51,100 bases of DNA from Rhizopus sp. PT2906 (GCA_025529335.1 JAMYHX010000307.1:1-51100), one strand, 5' to 3'. Shown: positions 36,901 through 47,177, counted from the first letter of the stretch. Program-made: numbers and translations. Notes: generated by a model from the letters alone, not told the origin.

Positions 36901-37786
36901 AGAGTATGCTGTGCATTATTTAGCCACTATTTGATCATGGTTAAAGCCAAAAAAACAGACATTTATGAGGCAAAACACTGGTTTCCTATTCGCAAGTTCA
37001 GTGTCGAGAATATGCCTGATGACCCAGGTAAACCTTCTCCAAAGATATCAAAAGGCACCAAAACTGACCAGGTTTTCAATAGCTTCTTTGCATTTTCCCT
37101 GGCTGCTGCGCAGCGGAAGACACACGTTTGAATTTAGCGCTGCAAGTGAAGCAGAAAAGGATATGTGGACAGAAACGATGAAAGACTGTATCAAACGTGC
37201 AAAGAAAGATTATGAACAAACACAGAAAAATCCAAGAAGCCCTGTTGAGCAGTCGCAACAAAATCCAGATACACATCCTAATCATAACTTCAAAGAGTAC
37301 GTAGAAGAGCAGCTCTTTGTCTCTAGCCTTGACCAAAGGATTAAAGGTGTCATAATTGAAGTAAATAGTCATATTGCGTGAAAATAGAAAATAGCCACTT
37401 GCTCAACTCCTTAATTATTGACCTAGGAACCGCAAGATATAGGCTCGAGTCAACCTTTCCATATTCCAATGCCATCTGGTTCAGCCAGCTTTTCTCAATC
37501 AGCCATCTTTAGCAAACCAGAACGCAACAATAACCGATTGTCCATACCTAACTTTTCGTCCATATTTCATTCGGATGGCATTCGCTCACCTAACTCTGGA
37601 AAGTTTGCATTCACTAGCTCACTCAGGGAGAGGCTTGCAGACTACAAGCTCAAACAATTTAAGGCGAGATGTGAAGCGTTTGATGCAAACTTTAGAGATG
37701 TCTATGTAACATCCTTGGTTACAGCAAAGGGGAGTCATAAAAAGAAGAACGCTAATAACAATAGCAGCAATAATACACAGCATTAA
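33954..37786 (+). CDS. Rho guanine nucleotide exchange factor (DH-PH) with long acidic N-terminus
   Basis: Six exons: 33954-36068, 36146-36316, 36370-36546, 36607-37027, 37083-37360, 37427-37786, giving 1,173 residues. Residues 1 to about 570 are disordered, rich in Glu, Ser, Pro and Thr, with loosely repeated SDAEEP- and SESVTPE-like units. A Dbl-homology domain follows (about 680-875): LNIIDELVETEESYSRDLFI, FNAYFEYSIGQDKAVQVYKR, and the conserved MIMPFQRLFRYKLLLQTLQK. A PH domain (about 880-1010) includes KRVCCALFSHYLIMV, WFPIRKFSVENMPDDP and RSGRHTFEFSAASEAEKDMW. The tail is Ser/Asn-rich. It should activate Rho-type GTPases for cell-wall synthesis and polarity. Rho1 lies about 2.3 kb away, but the target is not proven. 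The intron at 37028-37082 was placed by PH conservation. Long antisense frames over the N-terminus are composition artefacts. Confidence 0.9.
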
Positions 37787-38141
37787 ATAGTTTTCATTAC
37801 TTGTTGAAAATAAAGGCCAAAGCTTTCCAATAACAAGAGACACTTTACAACACACTTTTATTTCGAATTTAAACTTGAAAGGATACTATTTTGTGGCTTA
37901 ATATAATAACAAAACATGCTAAATATAGCGTTTTCCGTATATGGCATATGATTAAACCTGTATACTCTACAATAAGCAAGTAAAAGTACTTGATGTCACA
38001 GATAGATTGTGTGTCAAGTGTCAACTGACAGAAAGAACAAATAAACAGTAAGGGCATACATGTTTTATTTCCTTTGATAGTTATATATAAATTTTGTTTG
38101 TCACAGGTAAACAAATATATACACTATGCTCGAGTCGATAG
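37787..38141. other. Convergent 3' region, no gene seen
   Basis: 355 bp between the RhoGEF stop (plus) and the caleosin stop (minus). It is AT-rich and should contain both 3' UTRs. No other signal was seen. Confidence 0.5.
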
Positions 38142-39885
38142 TCAATCTTTACCAGACTCACTTGTTATTGGCGAGACATGACCAGCTTGATGGTGCTTCT
38201 TCTTCTTCTTTTTATTATTAGTTCTCTTGCCTTGAACAGGTTCAGGGCTCTTCTTTTCTTGGGTAATTACGGTTGCTTTGGGAACATCCTTCTTTTCAAA
38301 GACTTCATCAGGTGGTGGTGTAATTGTTACCTTTTCATGTTCTTCGCTCTGTTCTACAGTATATCCTACAATAGGTTCTACAACAGGTTCACGTTCCGCA
38401 ATTGTTACATGTTCCACAGACGATTCAGCATGATCCTCTTGTTGTTGTTGTTGTTGTTGTTGGCCCTCCTCTTGATTCTCCGTGGCATGTTTTTTGTTTT
38501 CATCATTTGTAAAATCATGCATTTTCTCAGACACGACATCTACTAACCTATCGTCCTTCTTAATGCCAGTGAAGTCCTCCTGAAGCCAGTCCGTATCATT
38601 ATCTGTACGCAAGAATCCACCCATAAGTCCCTCGTCGCTGCTATTGATAACATAGATATCGATCTCTTCGTTCGTCTTGGTCATGCTACGAAAAATAGTT
38701 GAATCATCATTACTACTAGTAAAATCATCTATGCAAAGGCCACGAAGGGGAGAAGTAGAGTCCTCCAAAGAATTTTCAGGTTGAACAACACCAGTGAGAT
38801 GAGAGAATGCGTCACCCTGCTTTTCCTCTTCTTCAACAACAATATTCTTGTTACTAAAGATCGCTTCGGGCTTAGGAGTAGTTACACCCTGAATCATGGG
38901 GCTAGAAGAACGTTTGAGAATACGAAATATGCTATTGTTTCTGATAGCCATTGTGTTCTCTTGCAAATAAGCCGCCCAATCACGCACAATAGGGTTTGTG
39001 ATAGAAACAGAGCTTGATAAGGAGTGCAGTCCATCTTTAATGAAGCGCGTGGCTCTCTTTCGAGATGAAAGCAAGTATCTTCCAGCTAAGGGGGGAGGAG
39101 AACGAACTGTCTTTTGTTTACGTTGTACAGTACTGTTATCTTCAAGACGATAAAATAATGTGCCCTAATGAATCATTGTATACTAGTTTGTTTACATACA
39201 CACATATGTTTTTGATATAAATACTCACATCATATGCTGCACGTACATCTTCCTTTGCTAGGCTACCATGGTCACCGATAAAGAAATAGGCAGTACATAA
39301 TTCGATAAACCCGACCGTCCTAAAGTCAAAGTGAGCATAAATGAAAAAATACAAAAACAAGGATTACCATGATCTAACGCTGAACCCTAATTTCTCTTGT
39401 TCATTTGTCATTTTTATGAACTGAGTGAATGTAATGTAGTCATCAGAGGTAGCATATTTGCGATAAAGCTCTTCAAATTTTTCTGGATTAAATACACCAT
39501 TTTGATCATAGGCACCAGATGTTTGTTTTTTGAAGCGAACCAAGTTATTTACAAAAGAGCGACAGAAGGGATCTGGTAACCAGCTTGTTTGAGACAAGAA
39601 AGACAAAAAGACGCCCGCGACTGTACCAAGCGCGACGCTAAAAATAACATTATAACCCAAGGACATAAAACCTAGCAAAGAATGAATATAAATTGAATAG
39701 AAATAGATAAACTTACCATAGATAGCATCAATAGGCGTTATATAGCCTTTATTCTTCTTATCCCAGTATCGGATATGTTTTTGTATACCCTATCTTTTTG
39801 CATAAGACAATGGCTCTTTTAAGTATGATCTACTTACACTTTCTTCCACATCCGCTTGATTCATCGTGGATTGATCTACACTCAT
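38142..39885 (-). CDS. Caleosin-family protein with long C-terminal extension
   Basis: Five exons: 39885-39838, 39789-39717, 39671-39368, 39319-39229, 39164-38142, giving 512 residues. The first ~190 residues are caleosin: GIQKHIRYWDKKNKGYITPI (conserved His and EF-hand), DAIYGFMSLGYNVIFSVALG (lipid-inserting hairpin), a KKQTSGAYDQNGVFNPEKFE block, SDDYITFTQFIKM and DHGSLAKEDVRAAYDGTLFY. Caleosins bind calcium, sit on lipid droplets or ER, and many are heme peroxygenases. Family members are usually 200-300 residues. Here about 320 further residues follow: a basic region (RKRATRFIKDGLHSL), acidic Ser/Glu-rich sequence, a Q8 run, and a Lys-rich end (NNKKKKKKHHQAGH). The extension is low complexity and of unknown role. 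The codons run in frame straight through, so it is not an obvious misjoin. Confidence 0.86.
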
Positions 39886-40107
39886 TTTTTCTCTTTTGCT
39901 ATTAAAGAAAAAGTAAAGAGATTAAGGAGAAAAGAAAAGAAAGAGAAAGGCTTCTTTATTTATAATCTACAGTTTTTTTTTTTTTCTCATGTTACATTTC
40001 GAAACAAACAATGCAAACCTTTTTTTTTTTCAATAAACCATTTTTAGTTAAATTGGAGAGAATATTTATTTCAAAAGAAAAGTGTAAAAAGGATATAATT
40101 TAATTTA

Positions 40108-40869
40108 TTACAACACAGTGCAACCCTTACTCTTCTTCTTCTTGTTAACCATTAAAGCAGCACGAGTTGCTTCCTCAAATACAGTACGAACTCCTTCTCC
40201 CGTCTTTGCGGAGCACTCAAAATATTTGTAGGCGCTTATCTTTTGAGCAACAGCAGCTCCTTCTTCATAACTAACTGGTCTTTGAGAGTTCTTTCTTAAT
40301 TCTTCAATTGTTGCAGGGTCATTACGCAAATCTTTCTTACAACCGACCAAGACGATAGGAAGTCCTTGACAGAAGTGAAGTACTTCAGAAATCCACTATT
40401 ATAACAATAGATTCATGCTTAATTTCTTTCTTTCTTGTTTCTATCTATCTTACCTTTTCTTGAACGTTGTCTAATGAATCAGGTGAATCAATAGCGAAAC
40501 AAATCAAGATAACATGTGAATCTGGATAAGAAAGAGGACGGAGACGATCATAATCCTCTTGACCTATAATAATGATAATAATAAAAAGGAGAAATATAGG
40601 TGAGTGTTTGAAAGAGTATATAGTATATGTCTATACCTGCTGTATCCCATAATGCTAATTCAACACGTTTACCATCTACCTCAACATCAGCAACATAGTT
40701 TTCGAAAACAGTAGGAACATAAAACTATTAAACACTAAGTAACAAGTTTATTGTTGTTGTTGTTTTCATTTACCTCAGGGAAAGTGCCTTTTGAAAAGAC
40801 AATTAACAAACAAGTTTTACCACAAGCACCATCACCAACAATAACTAACTTTCTTCTAATTTCGGCCAT
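40108..40869 (-). CDS. RHO1: Rho1-type small GTPase
   Basis: Four exons: 40869-40774, 40724-40637, 40563-40454, 40395-40108, giving 193 residues, the normal Rho size. Motifs: P-loop GDGACGKT (12-19), switch I YVPTVFENYVADVEVDGK, G3 WDTAGQEDYDRLRPLSYPDS, GCKKDLR at the guanine site, CSAKTGEGV, and the C-terminal polybasic KKKKSKG with CAAX box CTVL. The final Leu predicts geranylgeranylation and membrane attachment. Rho1 activates 1,3-beta-glucan synthase and protein kinase C and organises actin in fungi. A DH-PH exchange factor lies about 2.3 kb away. The 5' flank contains GA-rich simple sequence (about 40970-41030). Confidence 0.95.
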
Positions 40870-41803
40870 AACTAAAAAGTAAAGAGAATAAGATAATGTT
40901 TATAAAAATAAAATACGAGTTACTTTGTTAAAAAGGACTATGCACTGAAAAGGAAAAAGAAAAGAAAAGGAAAAAAAAATAAGAGTGAGAGAGAAAAAAA
41001 AAAAAAAAAAAAGAGAGAGAGAGAGAGACAGGCTTTAGTTAGGCTACTCCCTATTACCCAAATACACTCCTTTTGTGTGACTCATTAAAAGTAGGTGAAA
41101 CAATTATCGCCAAAAATGATTTGTCCTAAATGAATCTGAAGGGTAGCCAAGCCCAATCTCAATTTTAGTTTCAAGTGAGACTAACAACCACTTTTAATTT
41201 CCGCAATATGATAGTGTGTATAAAATAGATCTCTTCTTTACACTCACTTTGATGTATATATCAGTCATTTGTTTATTTTTTAAGCTTTTTTTTTTTGTAA
41301 AATACACTATTATATTCATAAAAACAAAAGAGAAAGTAATTTTTATATTATTTTAGTAGTTCACAAGTCCGACTTTATATGACTATCGTGTCATTTGATA
41401 ACAAAGATATCATAGATCTTTTAATAACATGATTTTTAATTAAAGAAAGAAAGGCATCTATTAAGCGCAGTCCCACGTCTTGGTAATGTCAAACTTATAA
41501 AATCATATTCTTAAAAACAGTCTTCCGATGCAACCTCACTTTCCTACAGAATCCGATCTTATCATATACAAACAAATACGTGTATAAATATGACAATTTA
41601 TACCTTTTGTATAACTGTATTGTTATTCTTTACAAGTTCAAAATAGTCTGTAGCAGCCAACGAAACTACTGAAAATTATTACTTTTGGAAGAAAAAACCT
41701 TTCTCGACTTTGCGCATAAACAACATTAAGAGTTTCATCTCTATCACAAACCTTTATTCAATAAAATTAATAAAATTGGAATGTATCTGTCTCAACACTC
41801 CAT
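40870..41803. other. Intergenic region upstream of Rho1, no gene seen
   Basis: 934 bp between the Rho1 start and the stop of the secreted-protein gene, both minus strand. An A-run and (GA)n stretch at about 40960-41030 lies near the Rho1 start and could be part of its promoter or 5' UTR. No coding signal was found. Confidence 0.5.
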
Positions 41804-42511
41804 TTAATAAAATACTCCATCCAATACACCACCAATTGCTCTTTGAGCATCGTCGATGATATGACCAGCAATCATGGTAAAATCAGCCATAGGATTGTTC
41901 AAATAACTGGGAATAGGAACCGAACTAGAAGCAGCCGAGTTAGATGCAATCGAATTGTATGCGGCCGAACTGAATGGAGCTTGGCTGACAAGAGAGACAC
42001 TACTGGCATCCACCGTCTCTGGCAGCTCAAGTTGTGCAATATAATCCAAATCAAAGAACTCGGCACCATCTGGAAGAACAGTAGCTTGATTCTCAATGGA
42101 ATTTACATCAGAGAACATATCACCAATAATTGAAGACAGAGGACAAGAAAGATCATTACAGTTTTCGATCAAAGGGCTTGATCCGCCAACAAGTACTCCA
42201 GAAAGAGCTAATTCAAGGCTATCCGCGATATCTACTGTTTTCGAACCATCATAAGCAACTATAATTTCAATAAGTAAATCTATCATGTCCTCTAACAATT
42301 GGCACTTACATAAATAGGCATCTTCAGTAACAGTGACTGTTTCAACAACAACATTGGTAACATATGCACGCTTGGCTAAACTATTAGACTTGTTAATTAA
42401 ACTAGGCTATTTGATCTTCTAAAAAGACACATACTCCATGTGATTAGCTGCAGGTAAAGCTGCTGCACAGGCAGCAAGAGCAGATAATGCAGAAACAGTC
42501 AAAAGCTTCAT
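41804..42511 (-). CDS. Small secreted protein with signal peptide and Kex2-type site, function unknown
   Basis: Three exons, 42511-42435, 42401-42310 and 42258-41804, give 207 residues. The N-terminus is a clear signal peptide (MKLLTVSALSALAACAAALP, then AANHM). A Lys-Arg pair follows in NSLAKRAYVTN, a probable Kex2 processing site at about residues 36-37. The mature part has two close cysteines (ENCNDLSC), an acidic stretch, an Ala/Ser-rich stretch and a Tyr terminus (GGVLDGVFY). I recognise no domain. A TATA-like box lies about 75 bp upstream. The splice choices are supported by phase and by continuous sense from signal to KR site, but the protein has no family anchor. It could be a cell-wall or secreted accessory protein. 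Confidence 0.72.
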
Positions 42512-42582
42512 GTTTTCTATTTAATGTAAAGAACTATGCACAAAATGTTTAAGAGTTTAAATAAAAGAGAGATACCGCTATG

Positions 42583-42590
42583 CTTATATA
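42583..42590 (-). promoter_or_regulatory. Candidate TATA box of the secreted-protein gene
   Basis: TATATAAG on the minus strand lies about 75 bp upstream of the ATG at 42511, in a GC-containing context that makes it stand out from the AT background. Confidence 0.5.
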
Positions 42591-44104
42591 CTGCACTGTG
42601 TAAAAAATTTAAGTAAAAGAATGTGCAGGAATAAAGGATGGGTGGAATACTAATACATCAAAATTTTTAAAGAATTATTGAACATCAAGTAATTAGGAGC
42701 AGAGCAATAGGTTTATCTTCAGCACGAGCAATCAATAGCACCCTCACTGACTTTATCAAGTGCATTATCGTTGAAATTACTTTGCCACTAAAGCGATATC
42801 ATGTAAATAAGATATAAAAAAAAAAATAGCAACCGTCAACAACATCCGTTTTTGATTAACCTAAACGTGTTATTTTAATATATAATAAAGAGAATGACGT
42901 CTTTCGTTAAAATGGATACGCATAAGGTATTGCAAATAAACTGTAAAGATACAAAAGCTTATATATAATACAGCAGGTTTATTTACACAGACACCTATCT
43001 TTTATTTGAATTTATTAGCAGTAGTGACTAATATCGTGTTCTTGGGCCAATAATATAGGCACAGCTTGTTGTATCTCCAACTAAACTCTCGATAGTAATA
43101 GCTTTATAATTAATATAATTGAACACGTTAAATACTGGGCTTTTTTGTACAATAAGTAGCTCCGTTTAGCATCACTAACAGCTTATAGTTGATAAAATTC
43201 GTACAGAAACAGACATACGTGTGAACTTCTGTTGCATAAAAGAAATCTATACAGTAATTTATGATTTATAGTATAGCATAGCATGCTTTGTGCTTTTTAT
43301 ACAGAGCCACATGCACATTCCTAAGCAAGTCTACATGCAGATTTGACAGTTTTCTATCGAAAAATGCTTTTTATTCAAACAACATACATCCTACAAAAAA
43401 AAAAAAAAAAAAAAAGCTCGCAGTAATATTTGCTTTATTACAATCTAGTTCAAATCATTTTAACTTTCTTTGTACTTTTTCTTAAATTTTACTCTTAAAA
43501 TCTTTAAAGCTTCAACACTCTTGTATGTAAAAGAGACCCAAAAGATATATATTTATTGTACAATTTAACCACTTATATATCTAGAAGAGAGTGGTCAAAT
43601 ATATAAATTGAATTTTATGAACTTACCATTAGACATTGATAAGGTAAAGAGCTATTGATTGTGATAAGGGCGATGAATAGCAAAAAGATCGAATATTGTT
43701 CGGTATCAAAGTGTTCTTTATGCAGGATTAGAAAGTAGGAAAGAGGATCGAGCATTCAAGAGGCAGTGATTTATTGATCGATAATTGACTGTTACAGAAA
43801 TTTTCTCTTACAAATTATTCTGAAAAAGTACTCTAATTCTACAGCAGTAGTGTGATTCTGTTGAATCTAACATAAAAGTGATTTTTCGTGTTCAAAGCCT
43901 TACTAGTACTTGCGTTTCGCAGTAGATTATCCCTTTTTTACTTTTTATAAAAAACGTCTCATCATGAATGAAGTAGATCTTTGTCTTTAGAATTAAAGCT
44001 TTGATTTGAGTTTTTCATTTGAATATTTGTGGCATGCATATTAAACTGTTTAAACTGTTGACTATAGAAGCACAGTGCGCAAAAGTAAGATAAAACTATT
44101 ACCC

Positions 44105-44118
44105 AGGTCACGTGACCT
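44105..44118. promoter_or_regulatory. CACGTG palindrome downstream of tRNA-Val
   Basis: AGGTCACGTGACCT is a perfect 14-bp palindrome with a central E-box, ending 20 bp beyond the tRNA 3' end. Such sites can bind basic helix-loop-helix factors; function here is unknown. Confidence 0.55.
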
Positions 44119-44138
44119 ATCAAAAGAAATAAAAAAGA

Positions 44139-44213
44139 TGACTTCTGCCAGACTCGAACTGGCGACCGCCTGTGTGTTAGACAGGCGTGATAACCATCTA
44201 CACCAAGAAGTCA
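44139..44213 (-). tRNA. tRNA-Val(AAC)
   Basis: The minus strand folds as a complete cloverleaf. The acceptor stem is TGACTTC paired with GAAGTCA. The anticodon arm is CCTGT-CTAACAC-ACAGG with anticodon AAC. The T arm is GCCAG-TTCGAGT-CTGGC. The D arm GGTGTAGATGGTTATCAC contains the A box. There is no intron. A T6 run follows on the minus strand (44136-44131), a Pol III terminator. Confidence 0.95.
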
Positions 44214-44260
44214 TATGATGCTTTGTTAATTGCTAATATATATTTATTCTATTAAACAAC

Positions 44261-44280
44261 ATCACGTGATATCACGTGAT
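44261..44280. promoter_or_regulatory. Double CACGTG palindrome upstream of tRNA-Val
   Basis: ATCACGTGATATCACGTGAT is a perfect 20-bp palindrome made of two adjacent ATCACGTGAT units. It lies 48 bp upstream of the tRNA 5' end and about 80 bp upstream of a plus-strand ATG with a consensus donor (44363). In other fungi TCACGTGA-type sites bind Cbf1-like factors. Confidence 0.6.
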
Positions 44281-45722
44281 TTTGAGTTTTTTCGTGATTG
44301 ATCTTTAAAAGTGTACAGCTTTACGAATTGTTTATGAAAAAGTGCCAGAAAAGTTTTAAACGATGTCTCAGGTAATTATCTATAAACACATATAAAGAAA
44401 CTTGATTGGTATATGTTCTTTTTTCTTAAATTTTATTTTTAGTATAAAAATTTTATTTACACTATAAAAACCTATTTGTTTTTAGAAAATAATGCAACAG
44501 CTACATTCGACATAAAAATTAGAGTATAAAGCCATTTTAAACTGCTCAGCTATCTATATTTTTCATGGAGAAAATGCAAAAAGTAGACTATAGTTGTGTT
44601 TTGATATGGTACAAGCCGTCTAAATATAGAAGGTGGAGCATTTTCAGCAAAAAGACTTAAAGAAAAATAGCTTCGAATCTTAGTTACATGCTAGTAAGCA
44701 GAAATCAAATAGAGCAGTGAAAGTAATGTGAGAAACCATAACTAAATGGAAGTTGTTTCGGTTTTTTTGGGTAAGCTTTAAAGCGATAAAACGTTTCTGT
44801 TTCATTTAAAGAGCTTGTCCGTAAAATATGGAGAAAAGTGAATTCTCTGTAAACATTCAAAAGTCTTTATATCTCCTCAGTTATTTCAAAGTTGCTTTAC
44901 AATAATAGTTAGGCCAACACTATATGCGCCAGAAAATAGGCTAATGCTACGGGCGTTTCCTTGGGCCGCTACCTATGTTGTCACTATGCAACGTCACATA
45001 ACCAAAATCTAATCTAAGGCTTGTCCAGTTCACTCTGATATAAAATGTGAATTTACCATAATTACACGTGGGCTAAATGGTCTTTGTTGGTCAAACTGAC
45101 AACATAAAATTAGATTAAAGAAATTTCTTTTCTTTTTTTTTCTCTCTCTCTTCTTCTTGAAAAGAACCAATCCAAGACAGTAACTTCATAAAGTCATGCT
45201 TAGCGTAGCGCTGCATATTGGAACGTTTTGTTGGAAGACGTCATAGGTAATGGATAGAGATAACGCCTGTAGTATAAGTCTAATTTCTGGTGCATGTAGT
45301 GTTTCTCTTAAGAATTTGTACTTCTATCTTCAAGATATATAATAGTTTTCATGTTTATTCAAAATGTCGCGTATGTTACTAGCCAATGTTTTCAACTTCA
45401 AGCATAAGGAATCTCATAACTTTATTTAGAAACAAATTCTAGCCTTGATGACGATCTTGCTGATGTTCTTACTACTGTTTTATTAAAAATAAATTTCATA
45501 AAGAGGATAAAATTATGACGTGTATGAAAAGAATGATTGGCGCATATTAAGAAAAGTATTTACGCAAAGATTAAAAATAAAATACATAAAAGGAGGTGGC
45601 ATACAAATGAGAGTAATAAGTGCCAAGGAGAGAGAATATAAAGAGTTATACAGTTAGTTATGTAAGAAAATTATTATATGTATAACTTACCCCGAAGGCA
45701 TCTAGATGTGTCCTAGCGATAA
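44281..45722. other. Intergenic region with repeat remnants
   Basis: No firm gene. It includes a possible orphan first exon at 44363-44371 (ATG TCT CAG before GTAATT) and one copy of a second dispersed repeat at about 44908-45120. Pyrimidine-rich simple sequence lies at about 45125-45158. Confidence 0.5.
44908..45120 (+). repeat. Second dispersed repeat family, copy A
   Basis: It shares collinear blocks with 50358-50462. One block is about 31 bp with about five mismatches (CCAACACTATATGCGCCAGA against CCAACACTACATGCACCAGA, continuing into AATAGGCTAA against AATAGACTAA). Another is the exact ATAATTACACGTG. The third is an AT-rich block of the type ATAAATTAAA..TTTCTTTT. Copy A is longer in the middle. 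GGCCAACA near its left end and TGTTGGTC near 45085 suggest inverted ends. Confidence 0.55.
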
Positions 45723-45960
45723 CTAGGATGGAGAACTGTCTATGCGTATTCTAGTTCTTGGTTGCTCCTGATCGTCCACTCTTCTTCGACGTCTTGTAGG
45801 AGCAACAGCAACCCGGCGAAACCTATCAGGAACCATGCCATTACGTCGAAGCCCACGAAGGATGTGTATGTAGTTGGGACAAGCAGCAACATCCCTGTTC
45901 CATAAGCGATATCTACCTGATACTACCATTGCGGGTCTACAGTATAGGTTAGTGCATCTA
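45723..45960 (-). pseudogene. C-terminal fragment resembling TnpB/Fanzor (zinc-ribbon, NRD motif)
   Basis: An open frame on the minus strand runs through CRCTNLYCRPAMVVSGRYRL, then WNRDVAACPNYIHILRGLRR, NGMVPDRFRRV and a basic Arg-rich tail to a stop at 45723. A Cys-rich ribbon followed by WNRDVAAxxNxxHI is the pattern of the RuvC-III/zinc-ribbon end of TnpB and the eukaryotic Fanzor nucleases. I recall similar C-termini in Mucoromycota proteins. The first CxxC of the ribbon and the whole N-terminal nuclease are missing. Directly upstream is out-of-frame Tc1-like sequence. This is a fragment, not a working gene. The assignment rests on motif memory, without any search. Confidence 0.5.
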
Positions 45961-46643
45961 CATGTCCGTACACTCCCACTTACGAGCCTAGTCAAAACGC
46001 TCCTGAATTTTTTCTTCACTGTTCCTATCGACAGGCTGAAATTGAGTCTTTTTGAGTGACAAGTACATTCAGTTCTTACAAAATTGTAGATAGTGCTTTT
46101 AGACCTTGGGATCCTGAAACTTTTGAAGTAGTCGCTCCATTACTTGCTCCAAGACGGCTGAAGGATTCTCATCTATATACTCCCAGATCACTTGCTTGTG
46201 TTCGTCACGAAGTATACGCGGGCGACCGGTTTTCTTATGCTTTATAAAAGTACTATCAGGATCCGTCCTATACATCTGAGCCCATCTTTGGGCCGTGCGA
46301 ACATGAATACCTAATTGTTTCGCAGCAGCTGAAGCACTCATAACCTTCTCAAACATCAGTTTAAAGAATCTAACTTTGTCTTGATCCGTATAGAATGTGT
46401 ACGCTCGCTTACTCGACGCCTCCTTCATGCAAACATCTGGGTCATCTTTTGCATCTTCATCTGCCATAGAGCCTACATCGAAATTATTCTCCTGAGGCTG
46501 ATTATGCAAATACTGAGTGTGTGTGAAATAACTGTTTCTAAAGCATATTGATTCGCATCAATGATGTAGTCCATGGGCTCAGGTCTACCGTATTCATCAA
46601 CTGCATTACCCTGCCCGTCTTCATAAAAAATTTGAAAGCTCAT
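45961..46643 (-). pseudogene. Tc1-like transposase, N-terminal fragment, decayed
   Basis: Starting at ATG 46643 (MSFQIFYEDGQGNAVDEYGR), the frame breaks at a (CA)n run (46517-46525), where a two-base slip restores YLHNQPQENN. A 135-codon frame then carries the DNA-binding region: FYTDQDKVRFFKLMFEKVMS, ASAAAKQLGIHVRTAQRWAQ, KKTGRPRILRDEHKQVIWEY. After DPKV come a stop and shifted pieces of KSTIYNFVRTEC, LSLKKTQFQPVDRNSEEKIQ and ERFD-stop-ARKW, ending near TDM just before the first catalytic Asp would be expected. No catalytic domain is present, and no terminal repeats were found. It differs in family from the transposase at 8.4-9.9 kb. Confidence 0.8.
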
Positions 46644-47177
46644 ATTGTAATACTCAGTTTTTCATGAGAGAGTAAAAAAAAGAAAAAAGAGAACTGACAG
46701 TGCTTTCATGCTTAATATATGCATATTTTGTACGACAAAGCTTCTACATATACAACATTTAGTTTGTCAGCAAGCGAAATCAACCAATGGCAAACCTGAC
46801 ATTAGAATTTAACGATCGCGAATTTTACTCTTGGCATCAGTGTCAATAGTTTTTGGAAATACTGTATAGTTGGGTAAATGCTTCAAGTTTTGCTTTAAAT
46901 ATTAATAAAAGGAAAAACATATTCTCCTTTTTTGCCCCCTTTTTTTTTTATAAACACAAAACGAGATCTTTTGTGGACATTTGCTTTCCTTTGCTAATGG
47001 AAAGGAATAACAAGGGCCTGAACAAATTTGATAGAAAAATTAAAAAAGCGAAAGGTGAATTTAACATTACCTAAAGTTATTCCGGGAATACTTGTGCCTT
47101 TCTTTTTTCCATAATTTAACCGAGATCAGTAAAGCGGCAAGCACATCGCTTTTAACAATTGACAAAACATCGTTAGA
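46644..47177. other. Intergenic region upstream of the ABC transporter
   Basis: 534 bp between the transposase fossil and the ABC gene ATG; it must hold that gene's promoter. A 73-codon frame at 46853-47074 has no recognisable domain. Confidence 0.5.

Larger units (their letters stand above)
42512..44138. other. Intergenic region, no firm gene
   Basis: About 1.6 kb between the secreted-protein gene and the tRNA. An A21 tract lies at about 43396-43416. A 23-codon exon-like piece at 42719-42787 (minus), with a pyrimidine-rich acceptor and ending CSC-stop, has no identified upstream exon. No other RNA gene was seen. Confidence 0.5.

Noticed and set aside
44071..44090. CAGTGCGCAAAAGTAAG, resembling a Tc1-type terminal repeat
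   Set aside because: Only the first few bases match the element at 8.14 kb, there is no partner end nearby, and no TA duplication can be tested.
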